The notes beneath the pieces were generated by a model. It worked only from the letters and a program-made list of their open reading frames with translations, ran no database searches and was not told the DNA's origin. This document shows, piece by piece, positions 16,118-25,309 of a stretch of 64,000 nt of DNA (positions within the stretch are counted from its first letter, which is position 1; the number at the start of each line of letters is the position of its first letter). The translations under genes were made by a program, and so were the position numbers. Source of the DNA: Pseudoalteromonas ulvae UL12 (GTDB lineage Bacteria > Pseudomonadota > Gammaproteobacteria > Enterobacterales > Alteromonadaceae); assembly GCF_014925405.1 (NCBI RefSeq), contig NZ_AQHJ01000026.1, forward strand, positions 1 through 64,000, given 5' to 3'.

Positions 16118-16801
16118 CTATTTTGTATCTAGTAAGTTCATCTTCTCGTTTAACCAATCTTGTGCTTCATCGACTTGAGAATAATATTTTTTGACTAATA
16201 GCCAAAAATTCTTGCTGTGATCCATAAACTTCAAATGCGCTAATTCATGCACTATCACATAATCAATGACCCAAGTAGGTACTTGCGCTAGCAGTAAATT
16301 AAAACTGACCACTCCTTTACTCGAACATGATCCCCAACGTCGACGATAGTATTTCACTTGCACTTGTTGATAACTTAATCCCATTAATGACGAAAAATGA
16401 GTTATTCGTTGTGAAATGTAATCACTCAATTGCTCGCTAAACAGGTTTTCTAATTGTTTGACTCGAAAAGATGCAGGATCTTTTACTCGACTCGCGGTAT
16501 GAATCGTAATTGAACTCTCACTGACAAGGTAAGTGCTTTTACTCGCAATTTGCCAATTGAGAGCATAGGGCTTTGCAAATAAATCAATTGTTTCTCTATC
16601 GAAATGCCCGGGCTGGGCCTGCGCTTGCTGTCGTTGTAAATGAATCATGATCCACTGTTGTTTTTGTTGAACCAGCTGCGTTAAATACTCGACTGACACA
16701 CCATAGGGACTATGGACAATAACTTGCTGATTTTGAATTTTAATCGCAATCGTTTTGCGTCGTTTACTTTTTTTTATCGTGAACTCAGGTAACAGCACCA
16801 A
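16118..16801 (-). CDS. YgjP-like M48/DUF45 metallopeptidase-type protein
   Basis: The 227-residue protein has the YgjP domain. A zinc-metallopeptidase helix lies near residues 173-192 (VIDYVIVHELAHLKFMDHSK), where HELAH provides two His ligands and MDHS a third. YYRRRWGSCSSKGVVSFNLLL is the conserved strand before it (the W-GSC motif at about residue 150). YgjP-like proteins are often found near restriction systems but also occur alone. The cellular substrate is unknown. It ends 24 bp from the third tRNA-Tyr and is divergent from the response-regulator gene. Confidence 0.85.
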   Translation of the reverse strand: MVLLPEFTIKKSKRRKTIAIKIQNQQVIVHSPYGVSVEYLTQLVQQKQQWIMIHLQRQQAQAQPGHFDRETIDLFAKPYALNWQIASKSTYLVSESSITIHTASRVKDPASFRVKQLENLFSEQLSDYISQRITHFSSLMGLSYQQVQVKYYRRRWGSCSSKGVVSFNLLLAQVPTWVIDYVIVHELAHLKFMDHSKNFWLLVKKYYSQVDEAQDWLNEKMNLLDTK

Positions 16802-16918
16802 ATAGGACCTTTTTTAAAATTAACCTGCATTTAGCGAAGGAAATACAGCAGCTTGGTGGTAAATAGTTTACTATCTAATAGGCAGAGACAACAATTAAAG
16901 GTTCAAAAAATCAATTCC

Positions 16919-18574
16919 ATGACAGCCAAATCACTCATTAACTATAAAGATAAAAAAGTTCTCATAGTAGATGACCAACGCTCATTTCAAACCATGATGA
17001 AAGGATTGTTGTTTAGTATCGGTGCACGGAATATCAATTTTGCCAACAACGGTGAATCTGCACTTGCGCAATGTCTTGAAACAAAGTTCGATTTACTTTT
17101 TATTGACTATAACTTAGGCCAAGGTAAAGACGGGCGACAATTGCTCGAAGAGCTGCGCTTAAAAAAATGCTTGGCGGTCGATGCCATTTATATGATTGTC
17201 TCAGGTGAAAGTACCCGCCCCATGGTGCTCGGTGCAGTCGAAGTTGAGCCTGATGACTATTTGATCAAGCCTTTTTCACAAGGATTATTAAAATCACGTA
17301 TTCATCGAGTTTATAAGCGAAAGCAACTGCTTAAAGATGCGATGCTAGCGTTAGAGCAAGAGCAATACGATACAGCGATTAAATTAATCTTAGCCGTCAA
17401 AAAATCGCAGCCACGGTATCGTCAGTATTGTGTGCAATTACTCAGTAATATTTACATCAAACAAAAAGACTATGAAAATGCACTGCAGTTACTGAAAAAT
17501 GAACTAGCCATTAAACGCGTCACCTGGGCGCTTATTTCGAGTGCCTCCATTTACTTACTGAAAAAAGATTTCGAGCAAGCCCTCACTTTGTGTGAAGAAG
17601 TCCTTGATATCAATCGATTTCGTGCCGAAGCCCATGACATAAAGGCGCGCTGCCAATTAGCCATGGGCCAAACAAAAGAGGCACTCAAAACAATCAAACA
17701 AAGTGTGAGTATCTCCCCTTACTCTTTTACTCGACAATTTTTACTGGCCGATATCGCGCGTGAAAACAAAGCCTATAACTCGCTCATCAACGCCTGTCAG
17801 AATTTATTAGACATGAGCCGTCGCTCAATTCATCAAGATGTTTCGTATCAGCTTAATTTTATCCGTGCATTATTTGATGCAGCACAAAATAGCGACAATG
17901 AGCCCGATAAAGAGCACTATCTCAAAGAAACAAAAATAGCATTACAAAAAGCAAGGGCTGATCAACAGCTATTTATTGATACGCCTTTTGATGTCTTCGA
18001 AGCCATGTGTTTGGCCCGACTCGATGCGCTAAAAGGAAACTATTTGCAATCAAAGAAATCCTTAGGAGTAGTGCAAGAGCAAATTAATAACAACGAAAGC
18101 GAAATGCCTTTGGAATTATATCCAGAGTCAATCATGACATTGCTCGAAATTGGTGAATTTGAACAAGCGTTTGAGTTATTAGATAAATTTAAACAAAACA
18201 ATGGCCGTAATACTGACTTTATTGAAGCGATTATGGCGGAGCAAGCTGACAATGCTGAACAAAAAATTGCCAACTTTGAAACCCATAACAAACAAGGGAT
18301 CGAGCAATATAAAAAAGGCAATTTTAGCCTTGCCATTGAAGAGTTCGAAAAAGCACTCAACTATGCCCCGATGAATACTGGGAGTGCTTTGAACCTGATC
18401 CAAGCGCTGCTGCAGGTACTTCAACACCCAGACAGTGATACGGCGAGTTTAAAACAAAAATGTATCGAAACGTTCAACCTCGTAGATGGGATCACCTTAC
18501 CCAAAGCTCATTTTGATCGCTGTGTCGAACTAAAAACAGAATTCAAGCGGATCAGTGCACACCTCTCTAAATAA
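16919..18574 (+). CDS. response regulator with C-terminal TPR array
   Basis: A receiver domain spans about residues 12-130. VLIVDDQRSF supplies the acidic pair, Asp63 in LLFIDYNLG is the likely phospho-acceptor, and Lys117 in DDYLIKPFSQG is the conserved lysine. It is followed by some 420 residues of TPR-like helical hairpins (LALEQEQYDTAIKLI; IYIKQKDYENALQLL; FEQALTLCEEVLDIN; QGIEQYKKGNFSLAIEEFE). There is no DNA-binding output, so it probably signals by protein-protein contact. I prefer ATG 16919 (551 residues), since it starts just before the receiver domain. An in-frame TTG at 16853 with GAAGG 12 bp upstream would add 22 residues and cannot be excluded. No histidine kinase gene lies beside it. 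Confidence 0.85.
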   Translation: MTAKSLINYKDKKVLIVDDQRSFQTMMKGLLFSIGARNINFANNGESALAQCLETKFDLLFIDYNLGQGKDGRQLLEELRLKKCLAVDAIYMIVSGESTRPMVLGAVEVEPDDYLIKPFSQGLLKSRIHRVYKRKQLLKDAMLALEQEQYDTAIKLILAVKKSQPRYRQYCVQLLSNIYIKQKDYENALQLLKNELAIKRVTWALISSASIYLLKKDFEQALTLCEEVLDINRFRAEAHDIKARCQLAMGQTKEALKTIKQSVSISPYSFTRQFLLADIARENKAYNSLINACQNLLDMSRRSIHQDVSYQLNFIRALFDAAQNSDNEPDKEHYLKETKIALQKARADQQLFIDTPFDVFEAMCLARLDALKGNYLQSKKSLGVVQEQINNNESEMPLELYPESIMTLLEIGEFEQAFELLDKFKQNNGRNTDFIEAIMAEQADNAEQKIANFETHNKQGIEQYKKGNFSLAIEEFEKALNYAPMNTGSALNLIQALLQVLQHPDSDTASLKQKCIETFNLVDGITLPKAHFDRCVELKTEFKRISAHLSK

Positions 18575-18664
18575 TAAAAAACTACTTATAAATGAGTCAC
18601 CTCCTCGGCTTAAGAGGAATTTTAGTGCTAACCTTAAATTATCTCAGTTTGTGCATGTACGCTT

Positions 18665-19645
18665 ATGACTCAAAAACCTATTTGTAAATATTGCAGTCCC
18701 GACGGTAAAAAGTGCCAAGAAATCGATATGGGCACTGGTTTTTGCTTTTGGCACGATGAAAAATTCGATAAAAGTGGTCTAGATCTAAAAGATAAGCTTG
18801 AAAGATACGCTCTAAATGGCGGCTTAATGCAAGGGCTCAAGCTAAAACGGGCAAATCTAGTCGGCTTAAACTTAGTAAGAAGAGGCTCAAAAGAAGGCTA
18901 CGATTTATCTTTTGGGGATTTTTACCGGGCCAATCTGCATGGCGCGCACTTATTTAATACCAAACTCACCCACTGCTCATTGATGAAAGCTGATTTGCGA
19001 GATGCAAATCTTCATTGCTGTAAGTTGCAACATACCAATATGTTAGGCATCAAATTAATTGGGGCGCGCATCGATAATATGACCGTTGGCGATGTGATCC
19101 AACAAGAGCGATTTGCCAAAGAAGCGTTGCAGCAAGGCAACCATGAAGCTGCACTCGATTATTATGAACAATCGGAAGAAATCTACCGAGACTTACGTAA
19201 AGCTGCAGAGCATCAGGGATTATTTGAGGTTGCAGGCGCTTTTACCCACAAAGAAATGATTATGCGCCGTTATCAACAACCTAAGTATTCAAAGCGCAGA
19301 ATCGTGTCTAAATTTGTTGATTTGTTGTGTGGTTACGGTGAAAAACCCACAAATGTTATTTTCTTTTCTTTATCTTTGATTTTTATTTCTGCTATTGCGT
19401 ATTTCTTTTTAGGGGTCAATTTTGGTGATGAACTAATTCAATTTTCATTACAACAAAGTGCAGAACAAAATATGTCAGACTTTTTCAATAGCTTATATTA
19501 CTCTGTTGTAACCTTCACCACGCTGGGTTATGGGGACATCACCCCTGTGGGTTATTCAAGGCTTATCGCAGCTATTGAAGCCTTCTGTGGCAGCTTTACA
19601 CTGGCACTCTTTGTGGTGGTCTTTGTCAAAAAAATGACCCGATAA
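18665..19645 (+). CDS. pentapeptide-repeat protein fused to a two-TM potassium-channel pore
   Basis: The 326-residue protein has an unusual order of parts. A Cys-rich N-terminus comes first (CKYCSPDGKKC, then FCFWHDEKF), possibly zinc binding. Pentapeptide-like repeats follow at about 55-140 (A-N-L pattern: ANLVGLNL, ANLHGAHLFNTKL, ADLRDANL). Then comes a helical TPR-like segment (KEALQQGNHEAALDYYEQSEEIYRDLR). The last 90 residues are two membrane helices (about 234-252 and 300-321) bracketing a pore loop with the K+ filter TTLGYGDITP. The filter T-x-G-Y-G-D is intact, so an ion channel is very likely. What opens it is unknown. It is 90 bp downstream of the response regulator, which has no other evident partner here. 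Confidence 0.85.
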   Translation: MTQKPICKYCSPDGKKCQEIDMGTGFCFWHDEKFDKSGLDLKDKLERYALNGGLMQGLKLKRANLVGLNLVRRGSKEGYDLSFGDFYRANLHGAHLFNTKLTHCSLMKADLRDANLHCCKLQHTNMLGIKLIGARIDNMTVGDVIQQERFAKEALQQGNHEAALDYYEQSEEIYRDLRKAAEHQGLFEVAGAFTHKEMIMRRYQQPKYSKRRIVSKFVDLLCGYGEKPTNVIFFSLSLIFISAIAYFFLGVNFGDELIQFSLQQSAEQNMSDFFNSLYYSVVTFTTLGYGDITPVGYSRLIAAIEAFCGSFTLALFVVVFVKKMTR

Positions 19646-19647
19646 CA

Positions 19648-19803
19648 TCACGCGCCCATGTGAATTTGACTGATAATAAACAAACACACAAACGCGATAC
19701 TGATGAGTCTAAAAAAGAATAACTGACTTTTTAAGCGTTTAATTTCTTTGCTTTTTTTAAATACTCTCACTTCAAGGGCGCGACAATAAGAATGACTTAA
19801 CAT
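19648..19803 (-). CDS. small single-span membrane protein, unknown
   Basis: A 51-residue product with a basic amphipathic N-terminal half (VRVFKKSKEIKRLKSQ) and one C-terminal hydrophobic helix (FFFRLISIAFVCLFIISQI). The start at ATG 19803 is chosen because GGAG lies 6 bp upstream. A longer in-frame start at 19857 has no such site. It is convergent with the channel gene (2 bp between stops). The good ribosome-binding site makes it a plausible real gene, but I recognise no family. Confidence 0.5.
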   Translation of the reverse strand: MLSHSYCRALEVRVFKKSKEIKRLKSQLFFFRLISIAFVCLFIISQIHMGA

Positions 19804-19947
19804 AGCAATCTCCAACTGAGTTTTAACCCTCTGATTAATGCATAGCCAATGCCACATTCATAATGTTGTTATGAAAAGTCACAGTTCACTCTCGTTCATT
19901 AATCAGCCTCGACGGACGTAAAAGCTGATTAATGCATCTGATTTCAT

Positions 19948-21756
19948 TTATTGCTGAAGCCGCTGATATAACCCTGAGCTTCGCGTCAACGCTTTACTCA
20001 TCGCCATTTTTAGCACTTGTGGTTGAGCCACTAAATCAAAATACTGTTTGGCGCGGGTGATCCCCGTATAAACCAACTGACGATTGACCCCAATTTTAGC
20101 TTGCTGCTGAGGCGGTAACATCATCACAGTATGAGCAAATTCAGAGCCTTGCGATTTATGAATCGTCATTGCATAGACTTTTTCATGTGCTGGTAATCTG
20201 GCCGGATAAAAATATCGCGCTTGCCCACGCTCTCCCATAAAGACCGCCTTTAACTGGCCCTCCTGATCGGGCATGATAATACCGATATCCCCGTTAAATA
20301 ATTGCAGCTGATAATCATTTTGACTAATCATTAGCGGCATCCCCACATAATGACGATGTGATGGAGTGATTTTACCCATCCGCGCCAACTGCGCTTCGAT
20401 TTCGCTATTGAGTTTGCTGACCCCATAATTGCCTTCACGAACTGCGGCCAATAATTGATATTGTAAAAATGCATCATGAACCGCACTCGGCTCAGCCTGT
20501 TGTGCAATCAAATCTAGATAGACACTATAAGCTTGTGCGCAGCGAATAATCGCAGCTTTGTACTGGGTCGATAAGTCATAAAATGTCAGTTCTGCAAAAC
20601 CTTGTTTTTCAATCTCAGCCAAGAGGGCTTTATCGTTGCTATTGACTGCTTTTGCTAACTGGCCGATGCCACTGTGTTGATTGAAGCGATGGCTCTTTTG
20701 CAAAAAAGCTATGTAGTCAGCCAACTTATAAGTGGTTGGCTGACTTTGTAATTGCTCTGAACCTGATTGGCAGCATAACTGATTTAACGTGGCCACTTGC
20801 TCAGTTGAATACGCAGGCGGTTGCCCAAGCTGTAAATCTTGGCAAATATCCGCCAAAACATTCCCAGTATCGACCGAGGTGAGCTGATCTTTATCACCTA
20901 ACAATATCAAACGCGCATGGCTGGGTAACGCTTCAACCAATTTTGCCATTAATGCTAAATCCACCATCGAGGCTTCATCAACAATTAACACATCAAGGTG
21001 TAATGGATTACTTTTGTTATGGCGATACTTATTAGATTGAGGGATCACCCCCAGTAAGCGGTGAATTGTTTGAGCTTGCTCAGGAATGACATTCGCCAAT
21101 TGTTCGCTCAGCCCTAGCTTAACTTTGGCATCCCGAATTGACTCACTTAAACGCGCAGCCGCTTTACCTGTTGGTGCCACCAATTTAATGCTGAGCGGCA
21201 CCGATAAATACAAAGATTGTAAAATTGCCAATAACTTAGTCACTGTGGTTGTTTTACCTGTACCAGGCCCTCCACTAATCACACAAAAGGCATTGAGCAC
21301 GGCCATGGCACAAGCGACTTTTTGCCAGTCAATTTGTGCACTGGGTTCAAAAAATTGATCCAATAAAGTCTTCAAGGCTGTTTTGTCGATCGCAATTTTT
21401 CGCGATGTCATGGCCAATAAACTCTGCGCCAAAGTGGCTTCATAGTCGGCATAGCGGGCAAAATACAAGCGCTCTTCAACCAGGCGTAATGGTTTGTCTT
21501 CTCCGACCGCGTCATGTTGCATAAGTGCGTTTATGCAGCTTTGTGTATCAGCAAAAGGCGACCATGGCTCAGATAAGTTAAACGGATTATGCCAATCAAT
21601 CTCTGATAAAGTTAAACACGTATGCTGTCGCGCGTTGGTATTGCTGAGCAATAACACAATATAAAAAAGCGGATCTGATTCATTCCTAACAAGTAACTGC
21701 GCGAGTTCAACATCCAGCGGGGTGATTTTTTCTTGTTCTAATAATTGATTAAACAT
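19948..21756 (-). CDS. recD: exodeoxyribonuclease V alpha subunit RecD
   Basis: The 5'-3' helicase subunit of RecBCD. The start at ATG 21756 (602 residues) is chosen because GAGGTGG lies 6 bp upstream and it overlaps the recB stop by 8 bp. An upstream in-frame ATG at 21798 would add 14 residues. Helicase motifs are visible: Walker A ISGGPGTGKTTTVTKL, the DEASMVDL motif II, LLGDKDQLTSV, and the C-terminal YAMTIHKSQGSEF and YTGITRAK motifs of superfamily 1B. Length matches E. coli RecD (608). It is the last gene of recC-recB-recD. Confidence 0.97.
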   Translation of the reverse strand: MFNQLLEQEKITPLDVELAQLLVRNESDPLFYIVLLLSNTNARQHTCLTLSEIDWHNPFNLSEPWSPFADTQSCINALMQHDAVGEDKPLRLVEERLYFARYADYEATLAQSLLAMTSRKIAIDKTALKTLLDQFFEPSAQIDWQKVACAMAVLNAFCVISGGPGTGKTTTVTKLLAILQSLYLSVPLSIKLVAPTGKAAARLSESIRDAKVKLGLSEQLANVIPEQAQTIHRLLGVIPQSNKYRHNKSNPLHLDVLIVDEASMVDLALMAKLVEALPSHARLILLGDKDQLTSVDTGNVLADICQDLQLGQPPAYSTEQVATLNQLCCQSGSEQLQSQPTTYKLADYIAFLQKSHRFNQHSGIGQLAKAVNSNDKALLAEIEKQGFAELTFYDLSTQYKAAIIRCAQAYSVYLDLIAQQAEPSAVHDAFLQYQLLAAVREGNYGVSKLNSEIEAQLARMGKITPSHRHYVGMPLMISQNDYQLQLFNGDIGIIMPDQEGQLKAVFMGERGQARYFYPARLPAHEKVYAMTIHKSQGSEFAHTVMMLPPQQQAKIGVNRQLVYTGITRAKQYFDLVAQPQVLKMAMSKALTRSSGLYQRLQQ

Positions 21757-24700
21757 GCGCAACCACCTCTTGATGTCTTTGGCTGTCGAAAATCGCATCG
21801 AGTTTTAAAATCACCTCAGTATCAACTTGTTTAAAATAAATGCCTTGCTGCGTAGGTAAACCGCGTAAAAATAAGTAATATACGCCGCCTAAATCTCGCT
21901 CAATTTGATAGCCTTTGATGCGCTGTTTAAGCAAACGATGCAGGGCAACACTGTATAATAAATATTGCAGGTGATAATGATGGGATTGCATGACCTGCTC
22001 CATATTCTCAAGATTATAATCGCTGCCCTGATCCCCTAAATGATTCGATTTATAGTCGAGCACATAATATTGATCCTGCCAGACAAAAATTAAGTCGATG
22101 AAACCTTTGAGTAAACCAGAGATAGTTTCAAAGCGAAGGTTATTTCGAATGGCGCTGTCATCGGTCACCAAATCAAGAATTTGATTGATCTGCACCGGCG
22201 ATAAACCCGAGATAGGTAAATAAAACTCCATCTCGATTAAACATTGACTCATCGGCAATTGTGACAGTGATAACCCTTGCTCGTTGAGCGGGCAGCTTAA
22301 AATACTTTCGACCCACTTGATTGCCGTCGGCTGCCACTTTTCATCGATGCCATATCGGGCTAGTTGCGTTTCAACCACGTGCTCTAAGTTTTTAGTCGCA
22401 TCGGATGGATGCTGGTGAGGGTGCTGAAAATCGATTTCCTCAAAAATTGCATGCAAGCAACTACCAGGTTTCGCCCCTTTTGGAAAACTAAACTCGTTTA
22501 ATTGCAGTTGTTCTTCTTCCCCTTGCCAATCGAGCTCATGGCTCTCGTCTTCAAATCCTGGTGTAATATGTTCTGACGCTTGATTATGAGTCAGCGCACT
22601 AAAACTGGTGAGTCGCCAATCTCGCTCAATTCGCCCTTTAAATTCTTTACATTGATACAGTGTGTGCTGCGCGTGTTGTGATAATTGAGTAGTCTCTGTA
22701 ACGTCACTAAAATAGTGCACTGTCATGTCATCGCTGTGCTCAGCAACAAAGGCGTTTAACAAGGCATGCCAATCTTCGGCAGAGGTTAACTCTTTGCCTG
22801 CAAATAATAGGTGGCCAAGAGCGCTGCGCTGGATCATCATTCGTTTGGTATTGCCAACGGCTAAATTGTACATGCCGATATAACACTGATGTACCGGGCG
22901 AGTCAGCGCGACGTATAACAAGCGCAAATCTTCTGCTAGGCGCTCTTTTTCGCTTAACGCCTGTGATTCATCATCTTTGATCAAATTATAAATAAGCTGA
23001 TTATCTTGGTGATAAATTTGCTCCGAAGCCTCTCTAAAACCAACCGCAAACGGCATAAAGACAATCGGGTACTCGAGTCCTTTTGACGCATGCATAGTGA
23101 CAATTTTGACTAATTTAGCATCACTTTCTAACCTAAGTTGTGTGCTGTCACCGTCGTTATCAACAATACTTTGCGCCAGCCAGCGCACCAGCCGTAAACT
23201 GCCCTCGAGCTCTAATTGCTTTTGCTGCAATATTTCAGACAAATGCCTAAAATCAGTCAACCAACGCTCCACGGGTAAATCGATGGATTGCCACAGTCCC
23301 GCGAGGTTATTGCGCATCAACAGTCGCTCCATCATCGCCATCGCCCCTTTTTTATGCCAAATATCACTTAATTCGGCAAATAAACTCAGGTAATGCTGCC
23401 AAGCCTGCTCGTCTTCATTGAGTTGAAATATTTGTTGGTAGCTGAGGTTAAATAATGGTCCGGCGAGCACGCCCCGGTACGCAGCTTCATCATATTGGCC
23501 ATGCAATGCGGTTAAGAAATTAAGAATATGGGTTGCAAGCGCAGTACTGAAAATGCCATCTCGGGCTAGATAAACACTGGCTATTCCTGCCTGTGTTAAA
23601 GCCGTTTTCATGGCCGATGCCTCAATTCTGTCGCGGACTAAGACACAAATATCAGCGGCTTCAACGGGCTGCCCTGCAATCAAGGCTTCCCCTTGCTGCG
23701 CTTTGAGTAATAACTCAGCAATTTTTTGGCTAAATTGGGTGGCTAACAACGGCATTGCATAGGCTTTGTTGGTTAGAGGTTTGTCATGCTCAAGGACACA
23801 AAACGCCAACGCTTTGACCGGTTGTTTATCTATGACTAATGCCTGCTCTGGGCTTTTACCATGAGCTTGCACCGTCAAAAAGGGGATCGCTTGGTTGAAA
23901 ATAAAGCTGTTATCATGGTGACTAAATAACGCATTGACACCGTTTACAATGCCCTGACTTGAACGCCAGTTTTTCGCTAAGGTATATTGTTGCTGGGTAT
24001 CGACCCCTTGTTTAGCATCAATATAGGTGAAGATATCAGCGCCACGAAAGCCATAAATGGCTTGTTTTGGATCGCCTATCATTATGAGCGAAGCCGCTTG
24101 ATTTAAAAAGATTCGACTGAAAATTCCATATTGGATCGGATCCGTATCTTGGAATTCATCTATCATGGCAACTGGGTAACACTGTGCAATTTGTGTTGCC
24201 AACGCCTCTCCCCCTTCGCTCATCAGTGCTTGATAAAGGTAAGTGAGCAAATCATCTGGGCTAATTAAGCTCAAATCTTGCTTTTTAGTTATGAGCGCCT
24301 GTTTTACCCACAAAGCGGCATCTTGAGCAATCGCAAGTGGCAGCCCTTCTTTGATTGCTTGTCGTAAATGACTTAACTGACTAAATTGCGCACACAAAGG
24401 GTGGCTAAAGCGTTGACCATTTTTTTTGTACATGTCGTCTTGGTCAAACGCGGCTTGCGACCAAGTCTCAAAAGAATTTTTGGCCGAGCCAAAACTAAAG
24501 TCTTGCTCATCACTTTGACAAAATGCCACCAGCGCATCGAGATTCGCCGCTTTGGCTGCCGCTTTGTTTTTCTTAATATCTGATTTAGCTATTTTCGCTG
24601 CAAAATCACTGACTAAATACTCTTGTTTAAAGTGTTTTAATGCACTGTGATAGTCATCTTGCAGTTGCCACATTTGCGCAAGGTTATACTGTGGGATCAC

Positions 24701-25309
24701 AGTCGCAGTTTGCCTTGCCAATAAGCTAAATACTTTTTTATATAAGCTCTGCGGAGCCGGATAAAGGTTTAAGACTGTTTGGGTTTTTTGTTTATCTAAT
24801 TGATAAACAAACACACGCCAATAATCTTTTAATGCCTCGAGTAATAACTCTGACTGATCAAGAATAAAATTTAAATTAAACGCCACCCCAGATTCGAACG
24901 CATGCTGTTTGAGCATGCGCTGACAAAAACCATGAATAGTGAAAATAGCGGCATCATCCATGGATTTTGCTGCGGCATCGAGTAAAGAATACGCCCACTT
25001 AGGATCGCTGATCTGGGTCAAAATTTCAGCTAACAATGGATCGTGACAGGGCGCGCCCATTAATGCATCTCGGGCATCAATAATGCGCGTACGAACGCGG
25101 TCACGAATTTCAGCGGTGGCTGCTTCTGTGAATGTCACCACTAAGATCTGCTCAACACTGAGTGGTTCATTGTTGGGCTCTGAGGTTTGTAGCCCCAATA
25201 ATTGCCGAATATATAATGCGGTAATAGTGTAGGTTTTACCCGTACCCGCACTGGCTTCGATTAAGGATGCGCCTGTCAACGGCATAGTTACAGGATTAAG
25301 CACTTGCAT
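21749..25309 (-). CDS. recB: exodeoxyribonuclease V beta subunit RecB
   Basis: The 3'-5' helicase and nuclease subunit of RecBCD, 1186 residues (E. coli 1180). The N-terminal UvrD-like helicase has Walker A EASAGTGKTYTITAL, MIDEFQDTDPIQY, GDPKQAIYGFRGAD and the late motif VKIVTMHASKGLEYPIVFMP. The C-terminal nuclease motif YYVLDYKSNHLG contains the metal-binding Asp and the Lys of the RecB nuclease family. GAGGAG precedes ATG 25309, which lies within the 3' end of recC (14-bp overlap). All catalytic motifs appear intact. It repairs double-strand breaks and degrades linear DNA together with RecC and RecD. Confidence 0.97.
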   Translation of the reverse strand: MQVLNPVTMPLTGASLIEASAGTGKTYTITALYIRQLLGLQTSEPNNEPLSVEQILVVTFTEAATAEIRDRVRTRIIDARDALMGAPCHDPLLAEILTQISDPKWAYSLLDAAAKSMDDAAIFTIHGFCQRMLKQHAFESGVAFNLNFILDQSELLLEALKDYWRVFVYQLDKQKTQTVLNLYPAPQSLYKKVFSLLARQTATVIPQYNLAQMWQLQDDYHSALKHFKQEYLVSDFAAKIAKSDIKKNKAAAKAANLDALVAFCQSDEQDFSFGSAKNSFETWSQAAFDQDDMYKKNGQRFSHPLCAQFSQLSHLRQAIKEGLPLAIAQDAALWVKQALITKKQDLSLISPDDLLTYLYQALMSEGGEALATQIAQCYPVAMIDEFQDTDPIQYGIFSRIFLNQAASLIMIGDPKQAIYGFRGADIFTYIDAKQGVDTQQQYTLAKNWRSSQGIVNGVNALFSHHDNSFIFNQAIPFLTVQAHGKSPEQALVIDKQPVKALAFCVLEHDKPLTNKAYAMPLLATQFSQKIAELLLKAQQGEALIAGQPVEAADICVLVRDRIEASAMKTALTQAGIASVYLARDGIFSTALATHILNFLTALHGQYDEAAYRGVLAGPLFNLSYQQIFQLNEDEQAWQHYLSLFAELSDIWHKKGAMAMMERLLMRNNLAGLWQSIDLPVERWLTDFRHLSEILQQKQLELEGSLRLVRWLAQSIVDNDGDSTQLRLESDAKLVKIVTMHASKGLEYPIVFMPFAVGFREASEQIYHQDNQLIYNLIKDDESQALSEKERLAEDLRLLYVALTRPVHQCYIGMYNLAVGNTKRMMIQRSALGHLLFAGKELTSAEDWHALLNAFVAEHSDDMTVHYFSDVTETTQLSQHAQHTLYQCKEFKGRIERDWRLTSFSALTHNQASEHITPGFEDESHELDWQGEEEQLQLNEFSFPKGAKPGSCLHAIFEEIDFQHPHQHPSDATKNLEHVVETQLARYGIDEKWQPTAIKWVESILSCPLNEQGLSLSQLPMSQCLIEMEFYLPISGLSPVQINQILDLVTDDSAIRNNLRFETISGLLKGFIDLIFVWQDQYYVLDYKSNHLGDQGSDYNLENMEQVMQSHHYHLQYLLYSVALHRLLKQRIKGYQIERDLGGVYYLFLRGLPTQQGIYFKQVDTEVILKLDAIFDSQRHQEVVAHV

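Noticed and set aside
14402..16157. Short frames over and against the tRNA-Tyr genes (such as one reading EVDSNHRRLSRQIYSL)
   Set aside because: They are translations of tRNA sequence or its complement, a common false gene call.
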